DNA from: Manis javanica
Taxonomy: Eukaryota; Chordata; Mammalia; Pholidota; Manidae
Assembly: GCF_040802235.1 (NCBI RefSeq)
Contig: NC_133158.1
Coordinates: forward strand, 156,624,401 to 156,688,400
Direction of reading: 5' to 3'
Length of the DNA stretch: 64,000 nt
Of the stretch, positions 1 through 13,590 are shown piece after piece. A model generated the notes under the pieces. That model was not told the DNA's origin, ran no database searches, and worked only from the letters and a program-made list of their open reading frames with translations. A program made the translations under genes and the position numbers. The number at the start of each line of letters is the position of its first letter. Within the stretch, counting starts at the first letter, position 1.

Positions 1-3000
1 TCACCCTGTCTCTTTGCTACCTTTGAATTTATTGCAGTCAACTGTGATTGCCTTCAGGTTTTAGATTTGAGGCTGTGTAACTTTGCCATAATTCAAAGAG
101 TGCCTCTGGGGCTGCTTTAGCCTCCTGGCTGTCATCTTTTGGGAGCTGGAACAGAAAAATACATTTAGTAAAATTAGATCGAACACCATTTTTTTTGTAA
201 TCCTTGCATATTTCTTCTCTTAGGTTTTCCTCTTGAATACAATCTGGAGTTTAACTTCTTGTATGTCATTAAATTATATGTAAACCAATGATTTTAAAGT
301 TGTCATGTAAGTTCCCATGAACCTTTCAACAAGAACGGGGATTAAGTTTTAGGCTTTTCTTCTGGTTCCAGGTTAGATAATTACAAATCACCTTGCACAA
401 AGTTCCTCTCGTATTCACGATTATAATTTCCCCTTTCAACCCACTCACTTTCTGTTCTACAAATGGTCATAAATCACTTAAAAATTTTATGGCGTGAATT
501 TCAAGGTCAAAATACCAGACATTACATCTAATATTTTTATTGTTAAACATACAAAAGGAGTATTATATCTGCATGATATATGTATTGATGATTTTTTTTG
601 TTCAAATGATATATATGGACTGGGTTTAATTCTAAAATATTTTCCACTTATTTTTGACCTACCTCAGAAAAGACTAGAATTAAAACTAAAAAGAATAATG
701 TTTTATAAATCCTACTCCTGGTTGCTATTTCTGCTCTGAAAGCAGTATGAAAAAATGGAATAATAGAGAGAATGGAAATTTAAGAATTCTAAATTCTCCA
801 AATTTTATTTTTAAAATATGGTAGGTCTCTAAGTAGGATAAATCATGACATTTTATCTTTTTGTGGTGTGTTAAAAAAATATTTCAATTGTTTTTCTTAG
901 AATTTAAAAACACATAGTCTTTGAATTAATTTATTTTCAACTAATGTGTGTACAGTTTCTGTATTTACCCTGACTTGCTCCGGTCAGTGAAAAAAAGAAA
1001 TTCAGAGTCATGCATTATAGTCATTTAATTATTCAAATTTTCCTAAAAATAGTTTAAAGGCAGTTTAGGAAATAATAGAATATACATTGTATGTGCTGGG
1101 TAAAGTGCTAGAAAATAATAAGTCAAAGAAAATTATATCAACACATTTGATATTCAAGAGAATAGAGTTGCAATGCTAGGAAAAATATAATGTAAAATAC
1201 AACAACCACAGAGATGTAGATGATAATGAAGAACAATTTAGAATAAGGATGTTAGCTGCAATGTTTGATTGTAGCAAAAACAATGTAAGAAATCTATAAC
1301 TTTTGGCCCTTTGTTGGAAAAAAGTTACGGGCAACTAAAATACTGAGAACATATGTAATTGAAAGAAATAAAAATTCCTCCATGAAAATTGGAAAACTGA
1401 GTACAGGGCTACAGGCATCAACTAAAAAAGACATAATGAGGACTACATGAGAGTGGAATGCAAATACAATGAATTTTAAAGAAATGATGCTTTTTATTAG
1501 TATTAATTTCTATCAGTTAGCTTTTTCTAAAATAGAAGGCCTTGTATAGCAGGAACGATGCTTATATTGTAATATCTTATGCTATAATTGGATAGGATTC
1601 AAATAGACTTTCAAATTAGCTAACTTCTATTCAGGGCATATCCTAAAACACTTCTATATATACATTTGAACTGGAAAGAGAAGCTAAAATCCTTTTCTGT
1701 ATGTGTTTAGAGTTAAAAAAAAAATAAAAATTAGAAAACAGAAAGTAAGTTAAAAGACTTGCAGAGGAGGACAGAGAGAAAGACCTGTATATCTAAGTCT
1801 AAAGGGCTACATCGCATCACTTTAGAATTCATGGTGGAAAAGTATATTTTGATTGACACAGGTTAGCAGGGAGGGAGCTTGTCAGGCTGATGTGAACCAG
1901 ATCGAGAGGACAGAGAACCATAAGGGGTGAGAAGAACAAAATGGTCCCATGAAGAAAATACCGGAGGAGAAGGAAAAAAAAGGCAGGATGCAAATGCTCA
2001 AAGGAACTTAAGCTTTATTTCGATATTGCACAAATTGTTTATTTACTTGATTCAGCACACTGACCTTATGATGCCTTGGCCCTGTCTGGTCTCTCTCACC
2101 CTCCCACCAGGCCGCATGGAGTAGGCAAACTGGGTCATGATACCTCTGTCTGCGCATCTGTCCAGTATCCAGTGTGTCTGCTAAGATGCAGCTGTACTTG
2201 GCTATTAAAATATGAGAAACTCCTATTAAGGTTCTTTAAGTTGTAATTAAAAATGGATTGTCTAGAGAACACTCTGATGGCTCTGCAGAAAAACTCGACT
2301 GTATGAATGTGTGAAATCAAACATTGTAATTAATTATACACTGCCAGGGCAACCCTTTCTCTGATCACATTGCTCTTTCCTGCATGGGGAGTGGATAAAT
2401 ATGTTTTGATGTTGACTAACTTACTGCTCTTGATCAGCTGTTCTCATATCCCTTTGGCTCAGTTGATCATCGTCTGTCCAGCTATGGTTTTTGAGGCTGC
2501 ATTTTTTGTAGCCTTTAGATTAATGGTGCAATTACTGAGGATTGTTCCTCTCAGTGCCAATCTTTACAAGTTTGTTTGCCTCTCCTTTCCTTCGTTGAAT
2601 GGGTTGGTTCCCCTTATATACTGTGTATCTCATGCATTTGTGACTCTGGGCATTTCACTACTCTGCTGCAGCCTGTCCATGCTGCTCTAGCTTCTCTGCT
2701 TCTCCCACCCCAACATCCCATTTCACACCCAGCTGGGCCAGAAAGACTGTGTTTACTTCTGCCTGGTGGCCCATGGCATATACCTTCTCTCACTGTTTCC
2801 CCCGTTTGGAGAAGTAAGGCTCTTACAACCACGGTGACAAGGGTTCCGGGTTCCAAGCTCTACGATCATTTCCCTTTGAGAAGTGTGGTTCTCAGGCCAT
2901 CTGGCTGACTAGGAGGCAAGCTGCCCTTCACTCTGATTTCACTGGCCATTTCTTTCTGACTTTCCCCTTTCTCCCATGGCAAGGTCTATCTCCCTTCTCT

Positions 3001-3096
3001 AGTAGGTTGAAGCTAGAAAAATCTAGTTGCCTGAAGGGCCACTTAGAAGGTTATGGAAGCCAAATAAGTGCAGTCTCAATGATACTTTTGATTATA
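1..3096. other. AT-rich intergenic DNA, nothing recognised
   Basis: Open frames here are short (110 codons at most) and have no recognisable domains or coding bias. A somewhat GC-richer patch lies at about 2690-2970, but neither strand gave a protein or repeat I could name. Confidence 0.6.
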
Positions 3097-3300
3097 CACT
3101 GTGTAATCAAGGATAAGGTACTTAACCTCTCTGTGCCTCGAATCTAAAGGGTATATTTATAATCTGTGGGTAATGGTTCTGCAATATATGGGTAATGATT
3201 CCAGCTATTGCACAAAGTTGGGATGAGTTGTGCAAGATGAGCGAGGATGAAATGAATGGCTTTTGCTCTTGCACAGTACTTGGCATACAGCAAGTGCAAT
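3097..3300 (+). repeat. MIR SINE, diverged
   Basis: The block keeps the MIR order: a 'tacttaacctctctgtgcctc' core near 3119-3139, a 'gggatgag' middle part, and the conserved 3' part 'cttgcacagtacttggcatac' followed by 'agcaagtgcaa'. MIR is a tRNA-derived SINE that was mobilised by L2 and has long been inactive in mammals. The middle is scrambled by short repeats of 'gggtaatg'. Family assignment is from memory of the consensus. Confidence 0.75.
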
Positions 3301-3469
3301 GGAAGGTTTGTCCATTTTATCATTTTCTCAAGGGCATATTTATGAGTACAAGGGATGCATCTGCCTGTTGGGTTGTAGGGCTAGAAGACATTTTAATCAC
3401 TTCATGATCATAACATATATATTATTATCCTGAAATGATAAACTTAATTTAGTCTCAGCAACATCTTTT

Positions 3470-3687
3470 TATTTATTTTTATTTTATTTTGGTATCATTA
3501 ATATACAATTACATGAAGAGCATTATGTTTACTAGGCTCCCCCCTTCACCAAGTCCCCCCACAAACCCCATTACAGTCACTGTCCATCAGCATATTAAGA
3601 TGCTGTAGAATCACTGCTTGTCTTCTCTGTGTTGCACAGCCCTCCCCGTGCCCCCCCACATTATACATGCTAATCTTAATGCCCCCT
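3470..3687 (-). mobile_element. Short 5'-truncated L1 3' UTR insertion with TSD
   Basis: This is about 218 bp of L1 3' UTR, inserted so that its A-tail reads as a T-rich run at 3470-3490. It is the reverse complement of the tail of the L1 at 46106-47179, sharing the segments around 'caattacatgaa', 'cagtcactgtccatcagc' and 'cttgtcttctctgtg'. A perfect 13-bp target-site duplication, AGCAACATCTTTT, flanks it at 3457-3469 and 3688-3700, as expected from target-primed reverse transcription. It carries no coding sequence. Confidence 0.9.
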
Positions 3688-3700
3688 AGCAACATCTTTT

Positions 3701-6700
3701 ATACTGATATCTGTAGAAATGTTTTTTTTTTCCTGAAGTAATAAACTGAAAGTGACTTGAATTTGTGCTTCATTCAGAACTATAGAATCCACTTTTTTTT
3801 TGAGAAGGGCAGTGTACCACCATGATTATACTTAGATGGTGAACATTTTACAAAATGGCCTGCATTAAGATTTAAGATTCTTGACAGATGTTTCCAGTTT
3901 CAAAAGCATATCTCTTCAAAAGGGAACTACTACTGCTCACAGTAGAATTGCAATCAATGATGAGCATTTCTCTAATTTATATGCTCTTAGGATAACATAT
4001 GAGAGAGGACTAGAAATATTGAAAGGTATTAATCAAGATTTTTGGTACTCTATTCATAGATTTTACTTTCAAAATTTGAAATATTTTGAAGAGAAGTTAC
4101 AAGGAGTTTTCAGTTTTGTCCAAAGCAGTTTGAAATGGAAATTTATAAAATCATAACAGATTTCTTCCTAACTACCCAAATTGTGAGTGCTGGAGATGGT
4201 GGGGGAGAAATTAGAAGCCATACATACTTTGCTTTTTATAAATACATGCCTTCAGAGAAATTAATAATTTTTTTGTCAGGTCATGAAACTGTGAGAGTCC
4301 TCTGATATCACACTTTATGGCGTGTATGTGTTTTTTTTTAAGGCTTGGGAATTCTCATATGTGTTTGTAACCTTTTAGAGGATTAAAAGCTATTTTGTTG
4401 GTTATGATTGACATGTAATATGGTGAATTATAAACACTAGTTATAGTTTTATATGTTAACTATATGCCATATAGTTTTGTATATTTCCTTTAAGATATTC
4501 TAAAACACTCATACTTTAAATAATAAAGGAATATTAGATAAATACTCAATTTATATTTTTTCCTTAAAAAATAACACATTAAGAATTTTAAATGCCTGAT
4601 TTTTTAATCTTTCTATAAATTATTTAGGAGAAATAAAGTATAGGCATGTTTTTAGGTTTCACAGGATCAAAAATAGCTTTATACATGCAATTAAGTCTAT
4701 GTATTTCCAGTAAGAAGTCTAAGATTGTTTCTACATTGTTGTGTCAGGATTATTTTCAGACAACAAGAAAAACTGTTTTGGTCATTTCTTTCCTGCTTTC
4801 TTTCCTTTTCCTTACTTTTTTTTCAATGATGGAGATAATCTGTTAGACTTTTAAGAGAGTGGCATAATTTTAGCCTTTAAAAAATATAAAATAATATCAT
4901 TAGCATGGATCTGTGCACCATATAGACACTTAGGAAAGAGTTGTATGACTAATAACACAACCATTCTAGTTGATACAGTGAAACTTAGGGCTGCTTCTAT
5001 GGCAAAAAAAAATGGCTAGTGAAATGTAAATCTGTAAGTGTTTGTAATGACCTCTATATAATAATGTCTCTCTATAAGGATACATCACTGTAGGCTAAAA
5101 TTTTCAGGACTAATTTCTTAGTTTTTGCGGACATGATTTAATCTCAATAATAAAGAGCTATCACATCCTGTAATTCTGTCACATTGCAAGTGTCATGGAA
5201 TATAAAGACAATTCTACATGATACAGATTCAATTTAAACCTATGCTAGACTTTCTTAGTAATGAAGCAATTTCTACAACATGAGACCAATAAAGTAATTT
5301 TGGTTGAAATAGCAAATGAATTAAAGGACTAATTACAAAGTAATTACCTTGTATTATTTGATTACTACCTAAATATTGTAGATCCAATTTTCCAATGGAT
5401 TGTATTTTTATTTTTACATATTAAAATGAAAATGGATTGAAGTAATATAAAATCATCTGTCTAATCTAGCTAGAAATTTGCCTTCCAGTGCATTTCTTGG
5501 CCTTTTCTTTTTATAATCACAATAGGAAAAGTCCAGGTATGTGAAGACACTTAATTTGAACTGCAGAAAAGAATAAATCATTAATTTGTCCAAACATGTG
5601 AAGAAAGATTGATTGCATATATTCTGCAACTAATGTTTCCAGAATTTGAGACTAAGAACATTTGACAATGAAAATAGGAAATTAGGAAGAAAACAGTGTA
5701 AATAATCTTTTAGCCAAAGGAAGATCTCTAATTGTAATGGAAAGTGGAGAAGTAAAGATTCAGAAAATAAGAAAACATGTTTACAGCTTATAAATATTTC
5801 CAAAAGTGTGTTAAGTACATAGGAATTAAATATAGTATATTTACTTCTAAATCTGATGCATTAAAAAGGACTAAGATATTATTACTATTATTATGTAAAA
5901 AAAGTATACTGGTCAATGTGAAATTTATACAATGAATCCACTTTCCACTGTAAATTTGGATATTTATCATTTTTGGATATAAGTTTGGGTATTTATAATT
6001 TAAAATTCAGGTCAGTTGCGATTGGATTTACACATGTTTCTTCTATCTACAGATCAAAGCAAAATTCATTTTCCACTATCTTGATTGTAAACATGTCCTA
6101 GAGATGAGCAACATCAAAATTACCTTGATTTGGTGTAGAAATTGTTTACCATTAAATTGTGCTTCAGTTTGCAATCTAAAATGTGTGCCACAGTACCACA
6201 TAAAAGGCTGTCTGTCTGTCATAAGACATCAAAGGGCAACCTCCCTGAAGTCTTTAAGTTTTATGGTAGGTTCCTCATAGAGATGGCAGGTCGACTTGGG
6301 AAACCAGGAGAAGGCTCCATCTAAATTCAATTGTCTTTGGTTCCTTTCATCTGTTTGAGAAGGTAGATGTTCTGGTCAGAAAAAGTTTTGCAGTGATTTG
6401 AATACTGGACATCAAGCATCTCTGATTTCAGCTGCTCTCAGCATGGAGGCTATAGTCATGGTCTTTCCTGATGGACACATCTGGGAAATAGAAAAATGAT
6501 CTTTGTGATAATGTCAACAAATGCCTATAAGGCATGGAGGGATAAGTCTTTTTTTTGGGGGGGGGGTCTTCTCAACACACAAACATGTGAGTTTGGGAGG
6601 GGAACCATTTCCAAATTCTAAAACAGTACTCTTGCTCGGTTAGCATGGGGCTAAGACAATTTCTACAGAGCAGAATAATGGAGTTTCTATTTAAACAAAG

Positions 6701-9700
6701 TAGCCCAATAAATCCAGGTTTTTTTTTTCTGTTTAAGCATACTCCTATACTTATTCCCTTAGTGAGATATTACAAAAACCTTTATGGAGAATAATATCTT
6801 CACAATCAAATTAGGGGCCAACGATGGCTAATTTTTAGTTGATTAGAAAAATGCATGTATTGCCCATGAAAACAAATACTTATGGTCTTAGATTACTATG
6901 ATGTTTTTATGATTTGTTTTCGAACTACATCTGTACCATCTCTGCTAATTAAATTTTGCTTACCAGGTATACCCTTTATATCATCATAAGCCTAAAACAT
7001 ATCCTGGTTAGTTGTTCCCATTTTATTAAGACCAAAAAAATTTGCACAAGAACTAACACATTATCATGAGCTCTGAAGGCTTATTTACCTATTTTTGTCT
7101 AAAAAATTAATATATTTAAAGAATACAGTTAAAACCATTTTGTGCTGCTTTGATCACTTAGATGTCATTAAGTAGCCTAAGCATTTTATTATGAAAGGGC
7201 TCTGTTTACAAATTAGACCAAAGAACATGTTTCACAGTGAAGATCAGCATACATATTATATTTTATTTCAGATGCGTATGACACAACCTTAATATTAGAG
7301 CCAGATGATTAAAAGAACATTACCTGAGCCATGAGAGTCACTGAATGAGCTATGCTAAATTGGTTGTTTTCTGTTTTGTGATTAATTGTGCTTCTAAACC
7401 ATATTTTAGTGTGCTTTGTTTTTCTGTCCCTAGTCATCCCATATTATTAAAGAGAAATTCTGCATATCTCTCCTGGAGTCCAATTAAGGATTTGCATCAT
7501 GACTAGATTTTTCACTTTAATTACTGTATATAAAGTAGGTTTTGACTTATTTCCATATTTATCAAACTATGCAGAAGAAGCAAAATTCATCAAATAAACA
7601 GATATCTGTGGCTATAATTGCAGCCTGCATCGAGCATGTAGGAAGAAAATATGAGGGTCCAAATTTCATTATGTAGAACATAATAAACATCTGAATAATT
7701 AAACTGTGTGTAAATCATAGGCTTGGCAATAGTAAGAATAGGAGAGACACCTTCATTTGATCCAAAAATATTTCAAATTTATTTCTAAAAATACATTTTG
7801 AACATTAGACCAACAGTGTGTTGAAAAAACTTAGATCTTTTATCAGTAACATAACATTGAAAAGTGTAAGACTGGATAATGTGCATTAAAAATTTTTCTT
7901 TTTTTAATTATAATATATGATGTGCATGGATTTCAAAAAGTCTGTTTTTTCAGCGAATAGGAGAATAAAACCAAAAGAAGTCAATATTAGGAAATTATTT
8001 TGATTATTTTTCTTTGAACTTATACAGTAAGTTAATTAGCATTGGGGAGGTGACCCATCAATTTCTAGGACTAAGAAAACACTCCTGCCTTTGAAATATA
8101 TATAATTTAAAGCTCCAAATAATCATTCTACTTAAAAATGGTTAGCCATAATTCTTATTATGGGTGCTTAATTGTGTATTAAAGAATTTGTATCTAAATA
8201 AATATAGAGAACATTTTTTTATTATACTAAAAATATAATGACAGAAAGTATGTTAATATTATGACAAAGATATGAACAACTTATCAAAAGTGAAAAACCC
8301 AGGTCTTTTTATTTTAATCATGATTCTTTAACTTTTAAGACATTCACAGAAAACATTTCAAATGACTTTTCCTTTGGTTATTTAATTACAAAACTTAAAT
8401 TGTCTCCAGTGTCACAAATGAATTGGGTTTATTAATTTCAAAACTTTCAAAAAGACATTTTTAATTTAAATTTTTACCATAGTTAAGCTCCTGACAAGGA
8501 AAGTTTAATTCTAGTTATTGTAAGGTTGCTAAGGGCTTTGAATTAATTTATCTTGTAAGCCCTGCTGTGAATGTAGCTGGTTACTTTTGAATTAGATATT
8601 AAGGAGAGATAAAGTGATGAACCTGCTTGGCTTCTACTCTGTGAAGATTCATCATATTTTGATTTCCACAGACTCCCAGAAGTGAAGATGTCTAGAAAAT
8701 AGGATCTGCTTGATGTTGTTTGAAATCATTCATTTCTCTCTTGCAACTGATAGAAAAATTTTGCTTTCACCTTTCATATGTTACAATATGTGAGAATGTA
8801 GCCCGTTAAAGGTAACTACAGCTTATCATATCAAGACCACTCTGTTATAGCCCATCTAAATAACTTGGGTACATTAATTCCAGTGTGCAATGCACGGAGA
8901 CAGCAAATGTACAAAATTGGTTATGGAAGCATACAACATCATTTTTTTGTTTTGGAGGGAGGTGAAGAAATAGGTTTGAATTCTCTCAAATAATGTGTTA
9001 CTGTACATGTCCTTGTACTGATTCTGACAATGGTAGGAATACTTTTCTTGATCCATTTTAATATTTCAGCTGGCCTTCTTGGGCAGGCCCTCTATTCCTT
9101 TCTTGATGTTTACATCCAGGAAACTGTTGAATGGCAAAACATAAAATCAGAATGGATTGTATGTGACCACATTAAAAATGATTAACAGAATTGAATAGAA
9201 TCAATAACTGGATGTCTAATGGCTTCTCATCAGGAATAACTGGTTGTTTGGCTTAAAACTGTTTATCAAAACCCATGTCTACAGAAAAAGTCATTTAGGT
9301 GATAATATAATAAAGGCATAGCATATCATAAAACCAGGAGAAAAAGTTTCAAAGTATTTGTTTACATGGAATGGAAATACTGACAAAATATTAAAGGGGT
9401 AATTAGAGAATTTATAAATTTAATGGTACAAGTTAGTTTATGTTTAATGGCAAGTTTAATATGGCATTCTGAATAGAGGACACTTCAGTGCAACATTCTA
9501 TGAGTCAAATCTTCACTTTATGGTTGAAGACAAGTTTTAGTAGTATTCATTTTCTAGAATAAAGAAACAATATAATTGGCATCCATTTTTCATGGGTAAT
9601 TCTGAAATAGCTTCTCATTTCCACACTGGTTTTGACTACAGTGTTAGTATTCAATGAATAATTTAGGAAACAAATATTTTTTGAAGAAAAAGATTTTAAT

Positions 9701-9959
9701 TTTAGTTTACAAAATAGATTGGCTTTGCATAATACCCAGGGAAGAATCATGATCACAAACTATTTTCCTCCTCAACAAGAGAATGTGGTCCCTTTTACCT
9801 GCAGGTTTTGTCTCAAAGCAAGCATCTGCTGTTATGGAGAACTTAACTCAAATGATATATTTCATTTTCTTTATTTTCCTCTTCTTCCTTAATAAAACTT
9901 AAAGCTTCCACTGTAGGGAAAAAAAGTTTTTGTTTAAAAGAGAAGTTGGTAGGCCTCAT
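3701..9959. other. Long AT-rich stretch without recognised features
   Basis: About 6.2 kb with no gene, RNA gene or clear interspersed repeat. A T8-G10 homopolymer junction lies at 6549-6566. A short block at about 4395-4450 faintly resembles an antisense L1 3' end, too weakly to call. Very old repeats beyond recognition by eye are likely. Confidence 0.55.
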
Positions 9960-10045
9960 ACCAGATACACTGATTTACAATCCGAGGGATTGAGGCCTGG
10001 AAATTTGCACTGTAAACAATTATCCTGGTGGTGCTCTGCTGGTAA
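9960..10045 (+). repeat. MER5-like hAT DNA transposon fragment
   Basis: The stretch with 'ggcctggaaatttgcactgt' followed by 'cctggtggtgctctgctggt' matches the MER5A pattern of 'gcctgagaatttgcatttctaacaag' and 'ccaggtgatgctgatgctgctggt'. MER5 elements are short non-autonomous hAT-Charlie derivatives. Terminal inverted repeats are not visible, so this is an internal fragment. Confidence 0.55.
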
Positions 10046-10076
10046 ATGTTTTAAAATTTGCTATGTTAAAAAAAAA

Positions 10077-10099
10077 TGTGTGTGTGTGTGTGTGTGTGT
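10077..10099 (+). repeat. (TG)n microsatellite
   Basis: An uninterrupted run of 11 to 12 TG dinucleotides preceded by an A-run. It is a probable length polymorphism. The following 100 bp weakly resemble an antisense L1M 3' end. Confidence 0.95.
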
Positions 10100-12618
10100 A
10101 TAGTTTGTTATAAACTTTACTGATATAAAGAATATACAGTACACAACTTAAAGATACTAAAATAAATGATATTCTTAATTATAAATTCCAGACAGTCAAT
10201 TGATTCCCACAAAATGATTTCTCTAATTTTTGCTGAACTCTTTTATCTGTCTGGGTCAAGCTATGGTTGTAATTGATGAATGACTATAGTTCCAACATGA
10301 ATGTTAGCTAATACTTTTGTTTACAGGAAGACAAAAATGAACCAATGAAGAATTTATTGGAACTCACTTGTCAGTAAATGATATCAGTAATTTCTTTTCT
10401 GTACAAGATAATAATTTTCAAATATTGAAAGAATGTTACTCAATTTTATGTGTCATCCACATGACATACTTTAAAGTTTAATCAGCATTAAACAGAATAG
10501 ACAACAAAATTAACAAATTATAAGGCCTATTTTGTGACATTTAAAAAATTTCATGGTGTAAACACTCCCACCTTGTCAATTTCAAGCTACCAATGTGATG
10601 TGCTCAAAGCAGAGTTGGGAAGGGATGTCCCATTATATAAAGTTATATATTTCTGCCAGAGCAGTATGATAGATATAAATGACTGGAAGAGCAAGATAAT
10701 AGGAAAAGGTGATAAATAATTAGGAAGTGATGAGTTCTGAGTGTTATCTTTATTTTTAAGGTAATTTACTTTGATAATTTAATATATTTAAGATCATTTA
10801 TGTTAAAAATGCAATTTAATTTTTAAAAACAACTGACTCATAAAATTCATGAAAGTTTAGCTATTTAAAACAGTTTAAAAATTATATCAGAAGTATTAGA
10901 AATTTCTCAATACAATAGATATATATATGGAGTAATAGATAGATTACTTTTTTAATGGATTGGACACAATTTGTACACATAGGCACGTAGGAGGTTGCTG
11001 TGTATGTGTATTAACAGCAAACTAAAAAATGAAGTGCTTAATCAGTGCCTTCAAGGCACTTAGCTTTATTTAATGGTTATGGAGAGTGCAGAAACATAAG
11101 ACATTTCTTTAAACCTCAGCTCCTCATGGTATATTTGCATAAAAGTGTTAAGATAATACATTGATTGCTACAAATTGAATGTTAAAATAGGAAGGGAGGC
11201 TGGTAGACCTGTGATGACCATGAATAGTGGGGAAAGTATCTTGGAAGATGTGGAACTTAGTTTGGAATCTGAAAAATGGGTTGTCCAACCCAGACACTGA
11301 GCTTCTATTATGGAGGAAGGAAGATCATAGCAAACAACTAATTAGCTGAAAAGACACAAAATCCAGAAATTTTTGCCCATTCTTTTCTTTAGGTTTCAGT
11401 GGTCATAATTAAACCCATGCATAGTTAGAGAGTGTTAGGATTTTAAGAGTATTTGTTAATGAGATCCTTAATTCTAGGCTCTTGGGGTGCATCTCCATGT
11501 TCCCCATCAGTTCTGCTTCCTCAAGCTCCTCCTCTCCTTGGTCCTTTAATGTATTTGCTTTCCCCTCACACTGCCTTACTTCCTCCAGAGAAAGCTGGTC
11601 CACTCCATCTCTTCCAGTTCTGTTGGGTAACAAACATGAGCCACTGTAAGGTCAGCAAAGGGTTAATTGGTTTCTGCATTGGTCCAAATTTTCTTTAATT
11701 GTGTAGTGTGGTCAAAGTTTTGTGTTGAAGTTAGAGGGAGGCTACATTTCCTCCCTAAGTGGGGACACTCTTACACAGAGTTTGAGACATTCTCACAAAA
11801 GGTAGATGAGACAAGCCTCAGTTAAATGACTCACCACCCAAGATGTGGCAGAGAGAAAAGGGGAGACTCCTGACTCATAGGGAAGGAAGGTTAAGGGTTA
11901 TGGCTTCCAGCACACCATCCAGGGCCTATCACTCAGAAGAAGGTGTGCTTGACATTGCTCTGACTGCCACACAGTTTCAGAAACAGGTCCTGGCTCATCT
12001 GGCCAGAGGAGACATAATAGCATCTTAATACTCATCCTTCAATTTGTCAAAATCTCATGTTTACCTTACTATTTTTACTATGTAAGTATTGTTTACTCTT
12101 AAACCAAGCAGCATCCAATGATTACATGTCTTTCATTGTATATTTTTTCTCCCCTGGAGTTAAAAATTGCCTTACTTTTTTATTTGCTTAATTTATTTGC
12201 ACCACCAGGCAAATCTTTCCATTCTCTACAAAAGCTTTGTAAAATGCTTTCCAAGTAGTAACTTCTCTTCTGTGTTTAGGTCTTCTCTTTTTGAAATTCA
12301 TTTAATCAATTATGATTTGTACCCCCAGTTTGGTAGAACACATACTCCATTAGCCTCTTGAGAAATGGTCCAAATGAATAAATATATTTGGGAATTTTAA
12401 GGTGTGAAATGCTTTTATTCTGTTCTCATATTTTATCATTTATTAGACTGGATATGGGATATGTAGTTGGAAATATTTTGATGCTGTACATATTTTAAGC
12501 AGATTGTGAGTTTTACTCCCTTAAAGAACTCACTAGATTTTAGTATTGTTACTAATATAAAATTTCACAGTGTGAAACCTAATACTTTTAAATATGTTTA
12601 TTATGTAGTATAGTAAAA
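10100..12618. other. AT-rich intergenic DNA, nothing recognised
   Basis: No gene or confident repeat. The GC-richer part at 11460-11640 is open on both strands (81 codons plus, 74 codons minus), but I recognise no domain or homologue in either frame. Confidence 0.5.
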
Positions 12619-13507
12619 GGCATCTCAAATTCAACATGTCCAAAATAGTACTCATTCTTTTCTCCCTGCTCCAATCCTAGTTTTCTCACTCTCAATGAAT
12701 GGTCTACCATTTTCCTAATTACCCCTGACAGAAACATAACCCCCTGTGTAAATTGTCACTAATCCTTCTCAGTGTTACTTTTGATATATTTCTCCAGTGC
12801 ATTCACTTCTCTTCCTCTTACCTCTAACAAACTATTCCAGACACCATTCCCTCTAACCCTTCCCCCAAATTTCCTAAATGATTTTTCTTTATTCACTCTT
12901 GTCCTCTTTCATTCTGTTCATTTCACTACAGCTGGATATATCTTTTTGGAATGCATATCTGGTGATGTCAAACTCCTACTTAAAAATTAGTATTCAGTGG
13001 ATTCCTTTTAGTCAAATTTACCCCAATGGATAAAGACCAAGAACTTGAGCAAGGCCTACAAGATCTTGTTTGATCCAACTTTGACCTACATCTCTAGCCT
13101 CATTTAGTAACATAATTCTATGCCATATTACAATTGTTTTAGTTCCTTTACCTTACCATTTCTAAACCAGCCACAGGGCCTTTTGACAAGTTCTTTTGTG
13201 GGGAACACTCCTTAACCTTCTTGTCCTACCCTTCTCCCACCTAATCTTTAAATCTTAGTTATACTTTCATTTCTTTAATGCAACTTACCTAAACTGCAAT
13301 TTAAAATTTTCATAAAAAGCTCTTTTCATAGTATAATTACAATTTTTCTATCCTTTATATTGTTAATTAATATCTGACTTCCTAATTAGACTGTAAAGCA
13401 CAAAGATAGGAATCTTGTGTATTTTCATTCATCAGTGTATCCCTTCCATTTCACTTATGCCTGACACCTAGAATGCTGTAATTGAATGTTTGTTGAATAA
13501 ATTAATG
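12619..13507 (+). repeat. LINE-2 (L2) 3' portion
   Basis: The start, 'ctcaaattcaacatgtccaa', matches the L2 consensus reading 'ctcaaactcaacatgtccaa'. The middle contains the L2 landmarks 'acctacatctctagcctcat' and 'ccacagggccttttgaca'. The end, 'tgaatgtttgttgaataaat' at about 13482-13501, is the diagnostic L2 3' terminus. All in-frame coding capacity is lost. The length is long for an L2 relic, and small gaps are likely. Confidence 0.8.
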
Positions 13508-13590
13508 CTTTCCCCTTGTCTTTTCTTCCTTTACCTTCCTTTTTCTCACCCTTTGTTTCTCTCTCTTTTTCTTTTATTCTTGCTCTTTCT
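13508..13590 (+). repeat. Pyrimidine-rich low-complexity tract
   Basis: CT-rich sequence directly follows the L2 3' end. It is interrupted by a few purines and is not a regular microsatellite. Confidence 0.7.

Noticed and set aside
2370..2690. 106-codon hydrophobic open frame
   Set aside because: Hydrophobicity comes from T-rich sequence; no domain, splice context or homologue recognised, and an overlapping frame on the other strand is also open.
6549..6566. T8-G10 homopolymer as a G-quadruplex
   Set aside because: A single G-run cannot form an intramolecular quadruplex; it is more likely slippage or sequencing noise.
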